From: Aureibacillus halotolerans
GTDB taxonomy: Bacteria; Bacillota; Bacilli; Bacillales; DSM-28697
Length of the DNA stretch: 64,000 bases
Direction: 5' to 3'
Assembly (NCBI RefSeq): GCF_004363045.1
Contig: NZ_SNYJ01000008.1
Span: forward strand, 62,001-126,000
In this document: piece by piece, positions 9,108 to 16,789 of the stretch
Numbering within the stretch: the stretch's first letter is position 1
Layout of the letters: each line of letters begins with the position of its first letter
Notes under the pieces: generated by a model
The model's input: the letters and a program-made list of their open reading frames with translations, nothing else
The model's database searches: none
What the model was told of the DNA's origin: nothing
Translations under genes and position numbers: made by a program

Positions 9108-9232
9108 GGGGTTGTGAGAGAAACGCTCGCTTTTATCGTTGTATTGCCTTGTCCGGTGCTCATTGCCCGTATGGCAACTCCGCGCCTCCCAAGGCTTCCC
9201 ACTTAGATAAGATAAACGTTTTCACGTTTTGA
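9108..9232 (+). repeat. Family B hairpin repeat, unit 2 of a tandem pair
   Basis: Near copy of the preceding unit: GAGAAACGCTCGCTTTTATC, GCCTTGTCCGGTGCTC, and TTGCCCGTATGGCAA with one change in the loop. It ends AAACGTTTTCACG. The terminal arm differs from unit 1. Confidence 0.78.
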
Positions 9233-9285
9233 CTAAAGTTTGTCGTCATAATGCTTCTTAAGAAGTATATATTTTCCGTATTGCC

Positions 9286-9307
9286 TCATCCTAAACGATG
9301 AGGTGAT
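9286..9307 (+). promoter_or_regulatory. Hairpin overlapping the ribosome-binding site of the next gene
   Basis: CCTCATC and GATGAGG form a 7-bp perfect stem with a 6-base loop. The 3' arm contains part of the Shine-Dalgarno sequence GAGGTGAT used for the start at 9313. This could lower or regulate translation, but it is short and may be chance. Confidence 0.3.
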
Positions 9308-9312
9308 ATGAA

Positions 9313-9681
9313 ATGTGGCGAGTGATTCTTATTGGTGCAGCGATATGGCTTCTGTTTACAAGTGATCATCCGTGGACGCCAGACAATCTTCCAAAGACGA
9401 TTGAACAATTTCAGTTGAAAATTGAAAATGCTGGTGAGATGTCGCTATTTCAAAAGCATGGCGAGGACGGCTACCTTGCATTTGCTCCGGATGAACTACA
9501 AGGCAAGCCTGCTGAGGATGCGGTCAATCAAGTGCTCGATCGTTTAACGCCAAAACAAGGAAAATCAACTGAAGAATATCTTGCTGATTTAAAAGAGCTT
9601 GGGTATACCTCAATTGAGTCTTTTCAAATGCTTTTGCACGATAAAGATGGATTATTTTCATGGATTTGGCCCAACAGTTAA
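9313..9681 (+). CDS. Small membrane-anchored or exported protein of unknown function
   Basis: A 122-residue protein I do not recognise. It opens with a hydrophobic segment (MWRVILIGAAIWLLFTS) that can be a signal anchor, followed by an acidic, soluble part with DGYLAFAPDELQG and a helical stretch KSTEEYLADLKELGY. GAGGTGAT lies 5-6 bases before the ATG. It is 33 bp upstream of ald and may share its transcript. The soluble part would face outside if the N-terminus acts as a signal anchor. Confidence 0.65.
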   Translation: MWRVILIGAAIWLLFTSDHPWTPDNLPKTIEQFQLKIENAGEMSLFQKHGEDGYLAFAPDELQGKPAEDAVNQVLDRLTPKQGKSTEEYLADLKELGYTSIESFQMLLHDKDGLFSWIWPNS

Positions 9682-9714
9682 GGTATAAGATAGATGAAAA
9701 GGGAGTGTAGCATA

Positions 9715-10827
9715 ATGAAAATTGGCATTCCGAAAGAAATAAAAAATCAAGAGCATCGTGTCGCTCTCACACCGTCAGCTGTTTCTGAGCTTATCACTCG
9801 GGGGCATCAAGTCTTAGTTGAAGCGGGTGCTGGAAACGATTCGGGTTTTTTGGATGAGCACTACGAACGTGTCGGGGCGTCTATCGTGAAAACAGCGGAA
9901 GACGCGTGGAGCTGCCAAATGGTGATGAAGGTGAAGGAGCCCTTGCCAGAAGAGTTTAGATATTTTAGAGAGGGCTTATTACTGTTTACATACCTTCATC
10001 TTGCCGCTGATCGAGAGCTTACAGAAGCACTTAAAAAGTCGCGGGTCACTGCCGTTGCCTATGAAACCGTTCAAACGTCAGACGGGTCACTGCCTTTACT
10101 AAACCCAATGAGTGAAGTGGCTGGGCGAATGTCTACGCAAGTAGGCGCGCAGTTTTTAGAGAAGATGAATGGCGGCAAAGGCATCTTGCTTGGTGGTGTT
10201 CCAGGAGTGCGCCGTGGGAGAGTTACTGTCTTAGGTGGTGGCACTGTTGGGTATGAGGCTGCACAAATTGCTGTTGGTCTTGGCGCATACGTCACGGTTC
10301 TTGATATAGACCCAGAGAGGCTTCATTTTTTCGATCAACTGTTTGGGACGAAAATTCAAACGATGATGTCAAACCCATTGAACATTCATGATTGTGTAGC
10401 AGAAAGTGACCTGCTTATTGGCGCAGTATTAATCCCTGGAGCCAAGGCACCGACACTTGTAACAGAAGAAACCGTGAAGGCGATGGGAGACGGATCGGTG
10501 ATTGTTGATGTTGCTGTTGACCAAGGTGGGATTGTGGAGACGACTGACCATGTCACGACGCATGATGAGCCTACGTATTTACGACATGGCGTGTTGCACT
10601 ATGCTGTTGCCAATATGCCCGGTGCTGTTCCTAGGACATCGACGATTGCTTTGTCCAATGTGACAGTGTCCTACGCTGCTTTGCTAGCTGATCTAGGGGT
10701 ACGTGAAGCGTTGATAAAACATCCTCCTTTACAAAAAGGCTTAAACGTATACGAAGGTGAAGTCACTTACAAGGCCGTTGCGGACGCACATCATATGAGC
10801 TGGAAAAATGTAGCGGATGGCTTGTAA
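9715..10827 (+). CDS. ald: Alanine dehydrogenase
   Basis: Ald reversibly deaminates L-alanine to pyruvate with NAD, used for growth on alanine and needed for normal sporulation in B. subtilis. The 370-residue product starts with the family signature [20 protein letters not shown], so I use the ATG at 9715 rather than the one at 9694; AAAAGGGAGTG precedes it. Other marks are [11 protein letters not shown] (active-site His region) and the NAD-binding loop [20 protein letters not shown] near residues 170-190. A terminator follows. Confidence 0.96.
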   Translation: MKIGIPKEIKNQEHRVALTPSAVSELITRGHQVLVEAGAGNDSGFLDEHYERVGASIVKTAEDAWSCQMVMKVKEPLPEEFRYFREGLLLFTYLHLAADRELTEALKKSRVTAVAYETVQTSDGSLPLLNPMSEVAGRMSTQVGAQFLEKMNGGKGILLGGVPGVRRGRVTVLGGGTVGYEAAQIAVGLGAYVTVLDIDPERLHFFDQLFGTKIQTMMSNPLNIHDCVAESDLLIGAVLIPGAKAPTLVTEETVKAMGDGSVIVDVAVDQGGIVETTDHVTTHDEPTYLRHGVLHYAVANMPGAVPRTSTIALSNVTVSYAALLADLGVREALIKHPPLQKGLNVYEGEVTYKAVADAHHMSWKNVADGL

Positions 10828-10868
10828 GAGCAATGTGCTCAGATGAATGGGTTTTCAAGAAAAGGAAT

Positions 10869-10908
10869 AAGACCACATGCGGCAGTTCATTTGCATGTGG
10901 TCTCTTCA
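10869..10908 (+). terminator. Bidirectional terminator between ald and the M24 peptidase gene
   Basis: AAGACCACATGC and GCATGTGGTCTC form a stem of about 10 bp between the convergent genes. The T run after the stem is short on both strands. Confidence 0.65.
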
Positions 10909-10925
10909 TTAGAACAGGGCCGAAA

Positions 10926-12017
10926 TTATTTGTATGGCACGACCTCTAATTGTTTTGGGCTCTCTGTTAAAATCTCATAGCCATGCTCAGTGACGACGAT
11001 ATCGTCTTCAATGCGAATGCCACCAATCGACGGAACATAGACACCTGGTTCAACTGTGAACGTCATTCCTACACAAAAGGGGGTTTCATTTTTTTCGTGA
11101 AGGGACGGGAATTCATGAACATCAATGCCAAGCCCATGACCAAGCCTATGAGTGAAATCGGTCTCAAGCTTTCTTGTTTTTAATTCATCACGCGCTGCAC
11201 GTTCTGCCGTTGCGATGGGCACGCCTGGAGCAATCGATTTGATCGCTTGTTCTTCGGCTGCAAGCACAGCTTCATATATGGTGGCTGCTTCTTCATTATA
11301 CTCAGCAAACAAAAAGCATCTAGTGATGTCTGAAGTATACCCATTATGCACGACACCGAGATCGAAAAGGGCAATATCGCCTTTACATAACGCGGTGTTT
11401 CCACTATTGCCATGCGGCTGTGCTGATCGCTTACCGAATAAGACCGTCGTTTTAAAAGCCATTTCAGCGATACCAAGCTGAGCAAGGCCCTGCTCGATGG
11501 CATTTTTAACCTCAAGCTCTGTAATGCCTTCCTTAAGAGCGTGTTTCCCTATTTCTACTCCTTTGTCTGCGAACAATGCCGCTTCTTTCATGATCGCGAG
11601 CTCCTGTGGGCTTTTCACTAATCGCATTTGTTGTAATACATTCTCGACGGCAATGACCTTTGTTGGCTCCAATGTTTGCTGAATAGCTTCAAGTCGTTCA
11701 ACGGTTAGATGATTTTTTTGAATTCCGAGTGTGGAAATGGTTGCACTGTCTAAAGATGCAGCAAGCAGCTCCCATGGTTGATCAGTGTCTTTGTATGGAA
11801 GCACGTCGCCCGCCCACCCATCTGCTCTAGCTTGTTCCACTTCCATTGCAGGAAGCAATAGGAGGGGATCGCGTTCTAGTTGAATGACCAAAGCAACAAC
11901 ACGCTCGTGCGGCTCAGTTTTAAATTGGGTTAAGTAGAAGATGTCCGATGGCAATGTCACAATGGCCGTATCCACTTCCATTTTCTTTAGTTGCACATTC
12001 AAATGAGTTAATGACAT
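10926..12017 (-). CDS. Xaa-Pro peptidase (M24 family, YkvY/PepQ type)
   Basis: A 363-residue aminopeptidase P/prolidase-like enzyme. The N-terminal creatinase-like domain spans about 1-130 and the pita-bread catalytic domain about 135-360. The five metal ligands are visible: ALFDLGVVHNGYTSDITR (two Asp), HRLGHGLGIDVHE (His), TVEPGVYV (Glu) and GGIRIEDD (Glu). Cytosolic, releasing the residue before proline in peptides. AAAGGAGGA precedes the ATG. It is convergent with ald across a terminator. Close to B. subtilis YkvY in length and layout. Confidence 0.88.
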   Translation of the reverse strand: MSLTHLNVQLKKMEVDTAIVTLPSDIFYLTQFKTEPHERVVALVIQLERDPLLLLPAMEVEQARADGWAGDVLPYKDTDQPWELLAASLDSATISTLGIQKNHLTVERLEAIQQTLEPTKVIAVENVLQQMRLVKSPQELAIMKEAALFADKGVEIGKHALKEGITELEVKNAIEQGLAQLGIAEMAFKTTVLFGKRSAQPHGNSGNTALCKGDIALFDLGVVHNGYTSDITRCFLFAEYNEEAATIYEAVLAAEEQAIKSIAPGVPIATAERAARDELKTRKLETDFTHRLGHGLGIDVHEFPSLHEKNETPFCVGMTFTVEPGVYVPSIGGIRIEDDIVVTEHGYEILTESPKQLEVVPYK

Positions 12018-12118
12018 GATGCAATGTCCTCCTTTAGGATAAATTCAGCAGTCTTATCATTGAAAGAAAGACCAATCTCATAGTATCATAATAAAAGAAA
12101 GATTTTTTCCTGGGATTT

Positions 12119-12145
12119 TGAAACCTTTACGATGATTGACTCGTA
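12119..12145 (+). promoter_or_regulatory. SigW-type (ECF) promoter of the PspA operon
   Basis: TGAAAC at 12119-12124 and CGTA at 12142-12145, separated by 17 bp. This matches the Bacillus SigW consensus TGAAAC-N16/17-CGTA in both elements. It lies 66 bp before the first gene of the DUF4178-PspA-DUF350 cluster. In B. subtilis pspA is a known SigW target, which supports an envelope-stress role here. Confidence 0.72.
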
Positions 12146-12211
12146 AGACATAAAGAAGACGTCATTGAGTTTGATATTCAATTCATTGACTAAAAGCAAA
12201 GAGGTGGATAT

Positions 12212-12730
12212 ATGGGCGTATTTTCAAGAATTATGACGAAGCTAAAAGGGGATAAGACACCTCCTCCGAAAGTGCAAGCACGAAACCTGTATAACTTAAA
12301 GACCGGAGATATTGTCACCTACGAGCTTGAAGATTATGAGATCGTCGGTACGCTCACGTACAATGATTCCGGCTATAAGTGGTACGCCTACCAGCTGGTA
12401 AGTACAGGGAAAACGATTTGGCTTTCGGTTGAAATGGACGATGAGCTTGAACTAGGTGTGTATGAAAAGGTGTCTATTCCTTTGCAAAAACCAATCCCCC
12501 AGAAGATTACTTATGATGGTAAAACGTATTATGCGGGTGAGAAAGGGTCTGCTTATGTAACTGGCACAGGGCGTTCTCAAAACGTTTCAAATCGCAAAAT
12601 GAGCTACCATGAATTTGCTGATGAAGAGGATGAAACATACCTCTCCGTTGAAATTTGGGGCGAGGAAGTTGAAGTGAGCAAAGGATATTCGATTGAGGAA
12701 TTTGAGTTGAAGGTTCTTGCAGGAAGCTAA
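12212..12730 (+). CDS. DUF4178 domain protein
   Basis: A 172-residue soluble protein with the DUF4178 pattern: a beta-rich core with LKTGDIVTYELEDYEIVGTL and YKWYAYQLV, and later YYAGEKGSAYVTG and TYLSVEIWGEEVEVSKG. It has no signal peptide or membrane segment. The biochemical role is unknown. DUF4178 genes recur next to PspA/IM30, DUF350 and spermidine-synthase-like genes, as here, so a part in the same membrane-stress pathway is likely. AGAGGTGGAT precedes the ATG, and a SigW-type promoter lies upstream. Confidence 0.8.
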   Translation: MGVFSRIMTKLKGDKTPPPKVQARNLYNLKTGDIVTYELEDYEIVGTLTYNDSGYKWYAYQLVSTGKTIWLSVEMDDELELGVYEKVSIPLQKPIPQKITYDGKTYYAGEKGSAYVTGTGRSQNVSNRKMSYHEFADEEDETYLSVEIWGEEVEVSKGYSIEEFELKVLAGS

Positions 12731-12763
12731 ACAAAAAACAAATGACATGGAGGAATGAATACG

Positions 12764-13432
12764 ATGTTTAAATTTTTTAAACGGGTAAAAACGGTTGTAG
12801 GCTCTGAATTAAATGCGTTACTAGACAAAGCGGAAGATCCGGTAAAAATGCTTGATCAGTTTATGCGAGAGATGGAAGCGGATATTCGCGAAGCTGAAAC
12901 CGCAGTAGCAAAACAAATTGCGAACGAAAAGATGCTAAACAAAAAGTATCTGGACGCACAAAGTCTTGTTGAAAAACGTCAAGAGCAGGCTGTTCAAGCG
13001 TTAGAAGCTGGCAACGAAGATCTTGCTCGCCGTGCACTTGAAGATAAAAAAACACAAGCGGAGCAAGCTGACCTTCTTAAAGAAACTCATACACGCGCAA
13101 AACAGGATGCAGATAATTTACGTACGCGCCTAGATGAAATGAAACGCGAACACCAAGAAATGAAACTGAAAAAAGATACATTGAAGGCTCGTGCTGAATC
13201 GGCACAAGTGCGTAAGAAAATGAACCATGCGATGTCTTCTGTTGGATCGGATGAGTCGAAAGCTGGCTTTGAGCGAATGGAAGAAAAGGTTATGCAATTT
13301 GAAGCAGAAGCTGAAACAAGCGAAGACATTCGTTCCTCTAACCGCAGTCTAGACGATGAATTTGAAACTCTAGGGAAAAGTGGCGTAGATGACGAGCTTG
13401 CCGCATTGAAAAAGCAGTTAGGCAAAGAGTAA
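12764..13432 (+). CDS. PspA/IM30 family envelope-stress protein
   Basis: A 222-residue coiled-coil protein of the PspA/Vipp1 (ESCRT-III-like) family, which assembles on the inner leaf of damaged or tense membranes. The amphipathic N-terminal helix MFKFFKRVKTVVGSELN is followed by AEDPVKMLDQFMREMEADI and a long charged helical hairpin to about residue 160, then a short helical tail. I use the ATG at 12764 because GGAGG lies 10 bases upstream; the ATG at 12755 is too close to it. It is downstream of DUF4178 in the SigW-type operon. Confidence 0.93.
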   Translation: MFKFFKRVKTVVGSELNALLDKAEDPVKMLDQFMREMEADIREAETAVAKQIANEKMLNKKYLDAQSLVEKRQEQAVQALEAGNEDLARRALEDKKTQAEQADLLKETHTRAKQDADNLRTRLDEMKREHQEMKLKKDTLKARAESAQVRKKMNHAMSSVGSDESKAGFERMEEKVMQFEAEAETSEDIRSSNRSLDDEFETLGKSGVDDELAALKKQLGKE

Positions 13433-13457
13433 CTCGTAGTCGCAGTTTCTATTCAGG

Positions 13458-13480
13458 AGGAAAAGCGATGTGCTTTTCCT
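13458..13480 (+). terminator. Hairpin after pspA, weak terminator
   Basis: AGGAAAAGC and GCTTTTCCT make a 9-bp stem with a 5-base loop, followed by TCTTC rather than a T run. It may reduce read-through into the DUF350 genes or protect the upstream mRNA. Confidence 0.4.
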
Positions 13481-13620
13481 TCTTCTGTGTTATACATACT
13501 AGCTTAGACAGACAACTGTGGCATGACCGCTTATTTCTAACAAATCAAATCATATATTCTGGATATTTTTAAATGTTTGAAAAAATGGGACGATAATAAG
13601 GATAGAAAGGAGTGAAGCGA

Positions 13621-14022
13621 TTGACTTTAGATATGGTGCTCTTAACACTACTGTACTTTGTTGTTGCAGTCATTGTTGTCTTAATTGGTATCTTTTTATT
13701 CGAGTGGCTGACAAAGAAATACAATGATTGGGAAGAAATTAAAAACGGTAACGTTGCCGTAGCTCTTTCTGTTGGTGGAAAGGTTGCTGGGATTTGTATC
13801 GTATTAGCCTTTTCAATCAACCATAATGATTCTGCCCTCGATACTTTTTTATGGGGTTTGCTTGGTGTCGCTCTTCAACTAATTGCATACCTTATCTTTG
13901 AATTAATGACTCGAGGATTTTCTGTGGAAAGTGAATTAAAAGTGAGAAACATCGCTGTGGGCATTATATCTTTATGTGTGTCCGTCGGCCTAGGATTCGT
14001 CATTGGAGCATCGATTACATAG
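13621..14022 (+). CDS. DUF350 membrane protein (YjfL-like), copy 1
   Basis: A 133-residue protein with about four membrane segments (roughly 5-28, 45-65, 75-95 and 110-132). The family marks DWEEIKNGNVAVALSVGGK, GICIVLAFSI and SVGLGFVIGASIT are present. I take TTG at 13621 as the start since GAAAGGAG lies about 8 bases before it; a GTG at 13612 overlaps that site. A second copy at 14707 differs by only about 22 residues by eye. DUF350 proteins accompany PspA-like and spermidine or glutathionylspermidine synthase-like genes in many bacteria (E. coli yjfL). Function unknown. Confidence 0.88.
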   Translation: MTLDMVLLTLLYFVVAVIVVLIGIFLFEWLTKKYNDWEEIKNGNVAVALSVGGKVAGICIVLAFSINHNDSALDTFLWGLLGVALQLIAYLIFELMTRGFSVESELKVRNIAVGIISLCVSVGLGFVIGASIT

Positions 14023-14094
14023 AGTGGCACTGAACGATGAATGTCTCTATTGATGTATATGTGAAGGGATTCCCAACGATAGGGTGGTGAACAA

Positions 14095-14670
14095 ATGAAA
14101 AGTGTATACAGTATGATTGGGCTAGTAAGTCTCATTCTCTTGTTAACTGGCTGTGGACAGGGTGATGTAAGCGAATATCTCGATGGAACAAATGACTATC
14201 AGTTAACGGATGTTATTACGAGTAGCACAGACTCTTCTGATTATTCAAGAATCTACACAAATTCCTCGAAATCACTTGAACAGGTGAGTCAGGAATTAAG
14301 CGATTGGAAGTCCCCTGAAGAAAGCAGTCAAATCGTCGATGGCAAACAAGCGCTTATATATGATGAAAATTTGGTGGTCTTAACATCGAACGAGGAAGGT
14401 ACTCAGGTTGAAGTGTCAGAGGATGATTTTGTCAGAGACAACTATCGCCCGAGCTTCTTTAACCAATTGCTAACGCTTGCTGTATTAAACCGATTTCTCG
14501 GTGTCTCGGATTGGGGAAGACTCCAGCAATCGCGCTGTTCGAGTCTGACAGGTAACGGAAGCTGTTATTCAGGGTATGCAACTTCAGGAAGTGGATATAG
14601 AGGTCCGACAAGTCCATCTCCTTTTAGAGAATACTCAAGCCGTGGTGGTGGGCCTGGTTCTGGAAAGTAA
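14095..14670 (+). CDS. DUF4247 lipoprotein
   Basis: A 191-residue predicted lipoprotein. The signal sequence ends in the lipobox LLTGC with the lipidated cysteine at residue 20, so it should sit on the outer face of the membrane. A serine/threonine-rich acidic middle follows. The C-terminal 45 residues are glycine- and serine-rich (SGSGYRGPTSPSPF, SSRGGGPGSGK) with two cysteines in RCSSLTGNGSCYSG. It lies between the two DUF350 copies. The position matches the E. coli yjfM-type secreted partner in yjf operons by analogy only. GGTGGTGA precedes the ATG. Confidence 0.8.
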   Translation: MKSVYSMIGLVSLILLLTGCGQGDVSEYLDGTNDYQLTDVITSSTDSSDYSRIYTNSSKSLEQVSQELSDWKSPEESSQIVDGKQALIYDENLVVLTSNEEGTQVEVSEDDFVRDNYRPSFFNQLLTLAVLNRFLGVSDWGRLQQSRCSSLTGNGSCYSGYATSGSGYRGPTSPSPFREYSSRGGGPGSGK

Positions 14671-14706
14671 TAAAAATCATTAAGATGCCTGGGAGGAGTG
14701 ATTCAC

Positions 14707-15108
14707 TTGAATTTTGATTTGGTGTTATTAACACTTATGTATTTTGTCGTGTCGGTGCTTGTTGTTGTTATCGGTGTTATCTTATTTGAATTGTTGACGA
14801 GAAAATATCGGGATTGGGAAGAAATTAAAAATGGCAATGTCGCTGTCGCTTTATCCGTAGGAGGAAAGGTTATCGGGATTTGTATTGTGCTTGCATTTTC
14901 TATCTTTCACAACGATTCCGTGATGTCCACTTTTCTTTGGGGTTTACTCGGTGTTGTTTTACAGCTAATTGCGTACCTCATTTTTGAATTGCTCACACGA
15001 GGATTTTCTGTTGAATCTGAGTTGAAGGCAAAAAACATTGCAGTTGGAATTATCTCGTTTTGTGTGTCCGTTGGTCTTGGATTCGTCATTGGAGCGTCCA
15101 TTACATAA
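14707..15108 (+). CDS. DUF350 membrane protein (YjfL-like), copy 2
   Basis: Second DUF350 copy, 133 residues, near-identical to the protein at 13621 through the central DWEEIKNGNVAVALSVGGK and the C-terminal half; differences cluster in the first membrane helix. It begins at TTG 14707, with GGGAGGAG about 8 bases before, the same start arrangement as copy 1. The two copies bracket the DUF4247 gene, which looks like a within-operon duplication kept by selection, perhaps to form a hetero-oligomer. Confidence 0.88.
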   Translation: MNFDLVLLTLMYFVVSVLVVVIGVILFELLTRKYRDWEEIKNGNVAVALSVGGKVIGICIVLAFSIFHNDSVMSTFLWGLLGVVLQLIAYLIFELLTRGFSVESELKAKNIAVGIISFCVSVGLGFVIGASIT

Positions 15109-15126
15109 TGCCACGTACGACTTTCT

Positions 15127-15157
15127 ATAGCTCCAGACATTGTCTGGAGCTATTTTA
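15127..15157 (+). terminator. Perfect 13-bp inverted repeat before the spermidine-synthase-like gene
   Basis: ATAGCTCCAGACA and TGTCTGGAGCTAT are separated by a single base and followed by TTTAG. It could be a partial terminator that sets a lower level of the last gene, or a protein-binding palindrome. The T run is short. Confidence 0.5.
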
Positions 15158-15194
15158 GATCAAGGTATTTTTTCTTTTGAAAGCTGGTGTAAAT

Positions 15195-16733
15195 GTGAAT
15201 AAACAAATGATTAGTCCAGGTAGGCAGGTTAATTCGCTTTACTGGGCGTCAGGCATCGTCTCCATATGCGGCATTATTTTTGAAGTTCTTTTTGGCGCGC
15301 TAGGCTCCTACATCTTGGGGGATGGTGTGAAGCAGTACACGTTAACGATTTCTTTGTTTTTAACTGGAATGGGCATCGGCGCAGCCATTAGTGAAAAGGT
15401 CACCAAAAATTTAATCCTCTCCTTTGTTTGGATTGAATATGCCATCGGATTAATTGGTGGCTTTTCTGCTTTCATCCTATTCGGTGTCACCGCGTATTTG
15501 CCTGGGGGTACGGATGCACTTGTTCTCTATGGCATTACCCTGATTGTTGGTACGTTCACTGGTGTGGAGCTACCCGTGCTCATACGTAAAGCGAACGAAA
15601 TCGGAGTTTCTTTAAGTAGAAGCACTGCTCGAGTTCTTTTTTCTGACTATGCAGGGGGGTTGGCAGGAGGCTTATTGTTTGTCTTTTTGCTTCGACCTCA
15701 GTTTGGTCTTGTGAAAACCCCATTTCTTGTGGCCCTTGTTAACGTCGGTATTGCTCTTTGGATCCTTTGGCTATTTCGTTCGCAAATCAAACACTTTAAA
15801 ATTCATGCGTTTTTTGGCATTTTCTTTTTAATTATTCTCATTGTAGGTGTGTTGTTTGGTGAACAAACGGCTTTTCGTTTTGAACAAAGGCTATATCAGG
15901 ATACGATTGTCCACGCTGAAGAAACCGCCTATCAGCGCATCATTATTACACGCAATGGCGGAGACACTCGATTGTACTTAAATGGACAGCTGCAATTAAG
16001 CTCCGTTGATGAGCATCGATATCATGAAGCTCTCATTCATCCTGCCATGTCGGCTGCTGAAAAACGAGAAAAGGTGCTCATTCTTGGGGGTGGTGATGGG
16101 GCTGCTTTGCGCGAGATCTTAAAATATGATGATGTCAAAGACGTCACTTTGGTAGATCTAGACCCTCGTGTTGTTCAACTAGCAAAAACGAATCATTTCT
16201 TACTTGATATAAATCAGAGGTCATTGTTCAGCCCGAAAGTCGATGTTCTTCATCAGGACGCTTTTCAATTTTTAGAATCACATAAAGGGTTCTTTGACGT
16301 CATTATCATTGATTTACCCGATCCAAACAATGAAGCATTAAACAAATTGTATACGTTTGAGTTTTATTCGCTCGTTCGTAATCATTTGAGTCCAGGTGGC
16401 ACGATGGAGGTCCAGGCAACAAGTCCTGTATTTGCTAGGGAAGCTTACTGGACCATCAATAAAACGATTCAAAGCACTGGACTCCATACGTTAAACCTTC
16501 ACGTCGATGTCCCAAGCTTTGGAAATTGGGGATTCGTGCTTGCTTCAAGAGAAGAAATAACGGAAGATGAAATGTCAGTCATGGTGGAGACCGACTTTCT
16601 TACCAATGATGTACTCTCCGCCCTAACGGCTTTTGGAAAAGATGAAGGTCCACCTAAAGAGGATGTAGAAGTAAATACATTAATTAACCCGTTGCTGCTT
16701 GAACTATATGAGAGTTCATGGAAATTTTATTGA
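15195..16733 (+). CDS. Membrane-embedded spermidine-synthase-like aminopropyltransferase
   Basis: About 512 residues in two parts. The first ~215 residues hold about seven membrane helices (LFLTGMGIGAAISEKV is one link). The C-terminal part is a spermidine-synthase Rossmann domain with LYLNGQLQLSSVDEHRYHE, ILGGGDGAALREILKYDDV, LVDLDPRV and the DLPDP loop that holds the conserved Asp. This is the SpeE-like family with an N-terminal membrane domain; known SpeE transfers an aminopropyl group from decarboxylated AdoMet to putrescine. The start is uncertain: TTG 15177, GTG 15195 and ATG 15207 are all possible and no strong ribosome-binding site is seen. It is the last gene of the PspA cluster. Confidence 0.83.
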   Translation: MNKQMISPGRQVNSLYWASGIVSICGIIFEVLFGALGSYILGDGVKQYTLTISLFLTGMGIGAAISEKVTKNLILSFVWIEYAIGLIGGFSAFILFGVTAYLPGGTDALVLYGITLIVGTFTGVELPVLIRKANEIGVSLSRSTARVLFSDYAGGLAGGLLFVFLLRPQFGLVKTPFLVALVNVGIALWILWLFRSQIKHFKIHAFFGIFFLIILIVGVLFGEQTAFRFEQRLYQDTIVHAEETAYQRIIITRNGGDTRLYLNGQLQLSSVDEHRYHEALIHPAMSAAEKREKVLILGGGDGAALREILKYDDVKDVTLVDLDPRVVQLAKTNHFLLDINQRSLFSPKVDVLHQDAFQFLESHKGFFDVIIIDLPDPNNEALNKLYTFEFYSLVRNHLSPGGTMEVQATSPVFAREAYWTINKTIQSTGLHTLNLHVDVPSFGNWGFVLASREEITEDEMSVMVETDFLTNDVLSALTAFGKDEGPPKEDVEVNTLINPLLLELYESSWKFY

Positions 16734-16789
16734 TTGGATGCATAGATTGTTTAACTGCCGGGTAAAGATTGAAAAGGAGTGATTTACAC

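Noticed and set aside
9018-9206. Open frame across the family B pair
   Set aside because: It repeats the same peptide (PCPVLIAHMATPR) because the DNA repeats; no start signal and the same frame is broken in other copies.
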